Part shown: positions 8,262 through 12,984 of the stretch, piece by piece | Layout of the letters: each line of letters opens with the position of its first letter | Numbering within the stretch: the stretch's first letter is position 1 | Origin: Euperipatoides rowelli | Lineage: Eukaryota; Onychophora; Udeonychophora; Euonychophora; Peripatopsidae | Reading direction: 5' to 3' (one strand) | Length of the DNA: 12,984 nucleotides | NCBI GenBank assembly: GCA_003024985.2 | Contig: PXIH01S0024531.1 | The notes under the pieces: model-generated | Databases searched by the model: none | Seen by the model: the letters and a program-made list of their open reading frames with translations, nothing else | Told to the model about the DNA's origin: nothing | Made by a program: the position numbers and the translations under genes

Positions 8262-8816
8262 CTCATTATTTTATAATTATATGTAATGATTGTCGATTGT
8301 GTAAAATATCTATCTTTTGGTAAGATCATAATGTACTGCCTTAGTCAGGAATGCACAATTAAAACACAGAGAGTCATCTGTTGCCGTCCGTCCGTAATTA
8401 TTGAAAAAAATCCAACTTTTATGCAGACCTATTTATTTGCTCTCTGTCTGTTAGGCATTGAACCAATCATATCTTATGTTTTCTAAGTAGAGGGCAGCAC
8501 ACTGTTGTTCTTGTTACAATTTATTTAGTTTGATAACATCGTATTTCAAAATGGATTTTCATAAAGGAGTAAATAATGTAAAAATAATTTAATTTACACA
8601 AAACTAGATGTTTATTTGAATTCATTTTGATATGTAAACTAAAAACCATAACAACTGATTGGAAATAAGAAGATGAATATGATTGGCTAGTGTATAGAGC
8701 AATTTCATTGATTACAGATCCAACCCTCCAGAAAAGTATAAACAAATTTACACCCATATTTATGTTTATGAGATGTATTAAAATGGATCAGATACTTGTT
8801 CTGTAAAAGTATAAAT
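8262..8816 (+). repeat. Unknown interspersed repeat, copy A
   Basis: This copy aligns with the reverse complement of 12409-12930 over essentially its whole length with small indels. The best block, 8661-8714, matches the inverse of 12511-12564 at about 90% by eye. Other shared landmarks are ACATCGTATTT, TTTTCATA, ACATTGRACCAATCATATCTTA-type sequence, CTAAAAACCA and AAAAGTATAAAT at the right edge. The two predicted frames inside it (8286-8486 plus, 8521-8757 minus) are interrupted in the other copy, so they are unlikely to be protein genes. No terminal inverted repeat or tail was identified, so the class is unknown. Confidence 0.75.
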
Positions 8817-10028
8817 TAGTATTAATTCTTTAATGAATGTGTCTACATCATATAGTAATGAGTTGAACCAAGACAGTATGATACTGAACTAGATCAGCAA
8901 AGTAAGAAAACCAGCTGGACCAACACACTAAAAATGATTGAAATATACAGTATAAATAGATTATGGTTTAAACCTTGCAGTCGGGCCTGAGTAAAAACCG
9001 TTAGGATAATTTATTTTTATGACTAAAAACTATTTTGGGATAAGACCAGGGTGAAATCACATAAAGGTTATAGTATTGATTTTGGAAAATAAAAATTATA
9101 ATTAACTACAAGAGAATTTTTATTGGAATAAAATACTATTATGTAAATCAATATACAAGCATAAGAATCAATAACATTTCAAAATAGAATTTTCTGTAAA
9201 TACATTTATGGAAAAAGATTTGTGAATGTTGTGTAAGAAACAAATAAGTGTGTATGTGGGCAGGTGATTGTATATTCACTGTTTGTAATGTATATTCACA
9301 GCGTGTCCAGACTAAATAAAAGTTTATCGCTAGTTTTGCAAACTAAAGGTCTATTTTAAAAGTTTATCAGGAGAAAATATTTTTACAGCTAATGAACTGA
9401 TGAACAACTCTGCTTATAAGAAATATACAACTATTGGTGAAAATCGTAGACCCGAGGTTAACTTAGCCTGTGGGTCACAGTTTTTAAGGGCAAAAAGAAC
9501 AGTTATCGAGGAATAAAAGCGTGGTTAGCAATAGTAGATTCACTTTGCTCTCTCCTCTGGTTAAGGTTTTCCAAGAGGATTGCCTCACGACTCTATAAAT
9601 GAATATTTGGTTGAAGTCTTCCATCATTTATTTGTCTTCTAATATCTGGCAATTTTTCTTCCTTGATATCCCATTTTCTATTATTCTTCCTGCAGGTATG
9701 TAAACCATGTATCCAAATTTCTCCCCGTCCCTCATTTTCTCTTTTCCGACTCTTTAAATGCTTAGAATTCCTTACTATCCCTATTCCCTCTCATTACATA
9801 ATATTTTCTATTCTAAGTTGAGGAATCTTATTTTTCTTTTTGACATCATCTTTGCCTAAGAATCCTTCATTTGTAATATTTTGTTAGAAACTTCTGCATA
9901 CCTAATAGTTGTTTTCCATAACAGATTGTGCAGTTATCGTCCATCATCTTCTCTTACAGTATATTAGCAATACTATTTTCAACTTTGGAAATTTAATTTT
10001 TTATTGCTAAAAGAATGTATGTTTATTA
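8817..10028. other. AT-rich stretch with one imperfect palindrome
   Basis: No gene is supported here. At 9449-9476 GACCC and GGGTC bracket an almost self-complementary AGGTTAACTTAGCCT core, which is an isolated imperfect palindrome. At 9267-9300 the word TGTATATTCAC is repeated directly 21 bp apart. Confidence 0.5.
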
Positions 10029-10266
10029 TCCTATATACTAATTGGAAAAGTGTGTTCCAAAGCCAGTACAAGCGACATCTAATGGACTTATTCAAAACTT
10101 TCTCTCTCTTAGATCACTATGATATATATTTTAAAAAAGGTTTAAAGGTCTTAAAAGATCGGCACAGGAACTATTTTTAGAAATTTAAGTGATGTTTCTC
10201 TTACATAAAAAGAGCCTAAACAAAAAAAAAAATGGTTGATGCCCGTGTAACGGGTTTATTTGCTAG
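10029..10266 (+). mobile_element. Short non-autonomous Helitron, 238 bp
   Basis: The 5' end is TCCTATATACTAATT, directly after an A at 10028. Helitrons start with TC and often with such a TATA-like terminus. The 3' end is CTAG (10263-10266) followed by T, giving the expected insertion between A and T. Seven bases (TTATTTG) separate the CTAG from a 6-bp stem, GCCCGT-GTA-ACGGGT (10241-10255, one G-T pair), which is the terminator-like hairpin typical of Helitron 3' ends. There are no terminal inverted repeats and no target duplication, as expected for the class. No Rep/helicase frame fits in 238 bp, so it depends on an autonomous partner. Orientation is set by the hairpin at the right end. Confidence 0.85.
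10241..10255 (+). other. Helitron 3' hairpin
   Basis: GCCCGT pairs with ACGGGT around a GTA loop, 7 bases before the terminal CTAG. In the family this structure marks the end of rolling-circle transposition. Confidence 0.85.
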
Positions 10267-10910
10267 TTTCATTTAAAAAGGTTTAAAATCTAAGTTTTTT
10301 TTTTAGTTTTTTTTATTAAAGAAACATAATTATATTTACTCAACCAAAAACCAAATATAACAGATTACATTATTACAATAAAAAGGCCCTGGTCATAGTA
10401 GACATATTACAGTCCGTAGGAAACCAGTATTGTTGGAACAGTTCCACGTTTCAAAACTATTTTAATGTTTGGTATTGGCAAAATTCTAATATCCTTGAAA
10501 ACACACTGGCACCTACATTTCCAAATGGAAAAAAGCAAGTAGTTAATAAACATAGTTTAATCTTATTTGTATTGTTAACCAATATCATATTCTGTAAATT
10601 TTAATATCTATTAGTATCAACTTGTAAAAGATTATCAATACAATTTATCGCACTTAGAAAATAGGGACATAGCCTACAAAGAAAAGATGGTTCAAATCTT
10701 ACGGAGAGAACAAAAAATACAATCAGGCAAGAGGTTGAAATTATATCTCTCAGAAAGTCTTAAATTAGTTTGCAAAGCACCAAAAATCAGTTTGATGGTA
10801 AAATCTATAATATTAGGTGAAATATAGGAATTCCCCATTGTTCTCAGCCAAGAATGGCCAGCTACCGTATAAGTTTTATACAATAGGATATTAGAGATGA
10901 CACGAACAGG
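10267..10910. other. AT-rich stretch, no supported gene
   Basis: A 63-codon minus-strand frame (10692-10883) shows no domain, has no start context I can defend and lies in AT-rich DNA, so I do not call it. A small TGGAACAGTTCCA palindrome occurs near 10433-10445. Confidence 0.5.
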
Positions 10911-11053
10911 TCATCAATTACATCATCTTAAACACAAATCAAAGAAACACCTGATGTTTGCTTTGATTTGTGATTAAGATGATGTAATAGATGATGTAAT
11001 CAGACACCTGATGTTTGCTTTGATTTGTGTTTAAGATGATGTAATAGATGACA
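10911..11053. repeat. Palindromic repeat: one left arm, two tandem right arms
   Basis: The left arm at 10911-10944 is the inverse of two direct copies. It matches 11018-11051 at 33 of 34 positions (28 bp perfect, 10917-10944 with 11018-11045) and 10961-10994 at 32 of 34. The two right arms belong to a 57-bp direct repeat starting at 10947 and 11004 (ACACCTGATGTTTGC...). The spacer of the inner hairpin, AAACA..TGTTT, adds further pairing. The transcribed strand could form either of two alternative long hairpins. It may be a foldback or MITE-type element with an internal duplication, or a fragment of a palindromic satellite. Confidence 0.85.
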
Positions 11054-12408
11054 TAATTCAACTTTTCTAACATTGTATAAAACTGAGATTTTAACATCTT
11101 TCTAAATTAAATAAGGAAATTTTATGAATTAAACTTACATTCTTTTAGAAAAATAAACTAAATTGTCAAAATTTAAAATATTAGTGATAATGCACTTTAA
11201 CATAAAAGTGGAAAGACTCAAGAGAAGGAAGAATCAAATACCTGTTGTGTTTTCAGTGCAGCAGCAAAATAAGTTACAAGTAGGCTATGAGTTAATAAAA
11301 ACTCATATCAACTGATAGATGACCTGATAAATCTACAATATTTGCTATTATAGAAGAGAAAATCACCTGCAGGTGTTTTTTTGTATAAATACATAAAATT
11401 ATAAATTTGAAACTTAGTTATGATGTCACTACTGATCTGACACGCAAGTATTGTTTACAACTTTTCCTGCTCATTAATCTCAAACATGCATTAATTTAGA
11501 ATATTGTTTGCATAATAAATCATAATTTGAATAAAATAATATTCTAACTGTTACATACTATATAGTGGAGAATGAAAAGATCAATTGGAAATTTCAAATT
11601 TTATTGCTGAAAAGGGATAAAAGAAAAGATCAATCATTATAGAACTGATTATGATAATTATTACTAATAAAACCATTCTTTTTTTTTTAATTATTTTTAC
11701 TTTTATAGAGCAGTTGGCAAATTGCAAATATTTCTTTTTTTATTATCCAGCATATATTGTGAATGAGAATGATAAATTGAGTAGATAAAGAAAAACTCAA
11801 ATTACTTAATGGCATTCACTTTTACTTTTTTTTTTAATTTTTAAAAAAAAAATCTACCATTGACGATTTAGACAAACTAAATCGAATCATCAAATGTCTA
11901 ACATTAACATATGAAAAGCCATTACAGTTCCTAGGCTTTTTTTTGTTTATTATGAAGAGAGATTATTGCACAGCAGGTATTTTTTTTTTTTTTAATGTGA
12001 ATTTTCAACCATTTATTTAAAATGTTATGAAATCTCTAAATATTTAAACCAAATGGAAGAAATACACACTTGAGTTTTTTATATGCACTAATTTTGTTCT
12101 AAAGTGGAAATATTTCATTTTTACTGACAATTTGAAAATGAAGAAACTTTGATGATATTCTCTGAATAAAAGAATTTATTCTAGACAGGGTTGATCCATT
12201 CTAGAAGTCTGGGATTTTAGACGTGGGGTGTCTTCTGGGGATCTTTACATGAGGTTTTAATTTGATTGCTCTCACTTATTAAGTTGTAGTTGAAATTGTT
12301 CTCAATAAGTTGCAATCATAGGGTGACATGACTCCCAAAATGCCATGGGCTCCCACTCCCCCCAGTCTAAGGGGACTTCATTAAGACTTTTTTTTAGACT
12401 AAAGTTTC
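11054..12408. other. AT-rich stretch with long T and A tracts
   Basis: No gene is supported. Poly-T and poly-A tracts cluster at 11680-11690, 11825-11852 and 11939-11992. Between 12180 and 12370 the sequence is less AT-rich and carries ATTCTAGA twice (near 12178 and 12198) and a C6 run, without recognisable coding content. Confidence 0.5.
11864..11884. other. 8-bp perfect hairpin
   Basis: CGATTTAG-ACAAA-CTAAATCG lies just downstream of mixed T and A tracts. It could be a repeat end or chance. No partner copy is seen in the window. Confidence 0.45.
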
Positions 12409-12930
12409 ATTTATACTTTTATGGAACAGTTCTCTGATCCGTTTTAATTCATCTCATAAATGTAAATGTATGTGTAAAGTTGTTCCTAGTTTTCTGCAGG
12501 GTTCTGCCCATAATCAATGAAATTGCTCTATACAATAGCTAATCATATTCCTCCTCTTATTTCCAACAGTGGTGGTTTTTAGTTTTAAGCATCAAAATGA
12601 ATAATCATCTCAATAAACGTCTAGTATTGTGTAAAATATTTTAGTTTTACTTTATTTACTGCTCTATGAAAATTCATTGTCAAATACGATGTTTTCAAAT
12701 TAAATCAATGAGGACAAAAACATTGATGTGCCTACTCTACTTAAAAAAACCTAAGATATGATTGGTCCAATGTCTAATAAGATGGAGATCAAACAGAGAG
12801 GTTTGTGTAAAAGTTTGTGTCTTTTAATAGTGCAAGCTTGACTGCAGAAGTGTGCATGATTTTACGCAAAAGATTGCATTGCATACAATGAAATATAAAT
12901 AAGTCATAAGAACCACAAAATAATGAGGTG
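12409..12930 (-). repeat. Unknown interspersed repeat, copy B (inverted)
   Basis: The reverse complement aligns with 8262-8816. Similarity begins at AAAAGTATAAAT (inverse of 12409-12420) and continues past 12900, where the window end prevents finding the true limit. Divergence is roughly 20-35% by eye, with a better-kept block at 12511-12564, so the copies are old. It could represent a transposon family, an inverted segmental duplication or the long inverted ends of a larger element. Confidence 0.75.
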
Positions 12931-12984
12931 GGGAAAAAAAAGGAATAATTAAAGAGTTAGTCCTGTCTGGTGAACTTGACCACT

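Noticed and set aside
8286-8486. 66-codon plus-strand open frame
   Set aside because: It lies inside repeat copy A. The matching region of copy B has indels and stops, and no domain is visible.
8521-8757. 78-codon minus-strand open frame
   Set aside because: It is also inside repeat copy A. The homologous part of copy B has a shifted frame and stops, so conservation is at the nucleotide rather than the protein level.
10201-10266. Rho-independent bacterial terminator (GC stem then T-rich tail)
   Set aside because: The stem is followed by TTATTTGCTAG|T and is paired with a TC start 212 bp upstream in eukaryotic-type DNA. The Helitron 3' end explains it better.
10692-10883. 63-codon minus-strand open frame with a GHSWLR stretch
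   Set aside because: I considered a transposase or retroelement link because of GHS, but no further motif follows and the length fits chance.

Overview
The window looks like AT-rich, non-coding nuclear DNA of a metazoan, probably an invertebrate. The basis is the low GC, the lack of any long open frame, long A/T tracts, apparent CpG scarcity by eye, and several eukaryotic transposon relics (a Ty3/gypsy-type pol, a piggyBac-type element, a Helitron and a MITE). The species cannot be named from the sequence. No intact gene, operon, tRNA, rRNA or CRISPR array was found. Nearly all short open frames here (63-78 codons) look like chance frames in AT-rich DNA. The exceptions lie inside a decayed retroelement on the minus strand.

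Layout. 1-600: a GC-rich island with G-runs, GGGCCC palindromes and about three tandem units of 99, 86 and about 69 bp. 600-2790: mostly featureless AT-rich DNA, with one GC-richer coding-like patch near 1530-1660 and a C18-A14 homopolymer junction at 2250-2281. 2797-4019 (minus): a broken LTR-retrotransposon pol fragment, running from the RNase H end through the integrase zinc finger and DDE core to a GPY/F-like tail. 4038-4262: a small MITE-like element with palindromic 19-bp ends. 4418-5584 (minus): a string of coding-like patches, including a possible retroviral-type protease, that may be the gag-pro part of the same dead element. 5785-6989: a 1.2-kb non-autonomous piggyBac-type element. 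8262-8816 and 12409-12930: two diverged copies of an unrecognised repeat in opposite orientation. 10029-10266: a 238-bp Helitron with both diagnostic ends. 10911-11053: a direct-plus-inverted palindromic repeat.

The elements do not form a working system. The window is best read as layered transposon debris: an old gypsy-type element lacking a recognisable reverse transcriptase, with a MITE sitting where the reverse transcriptase would be expected and a piggyBac-type insertion just beyond its coding-like part. The items most likely to be undescribed are the inverted 0.5-kb repeat family, the palindromic array at 10.9 kb and the exact non-autonomous families (piggyBac-type, Helitron, MITE).
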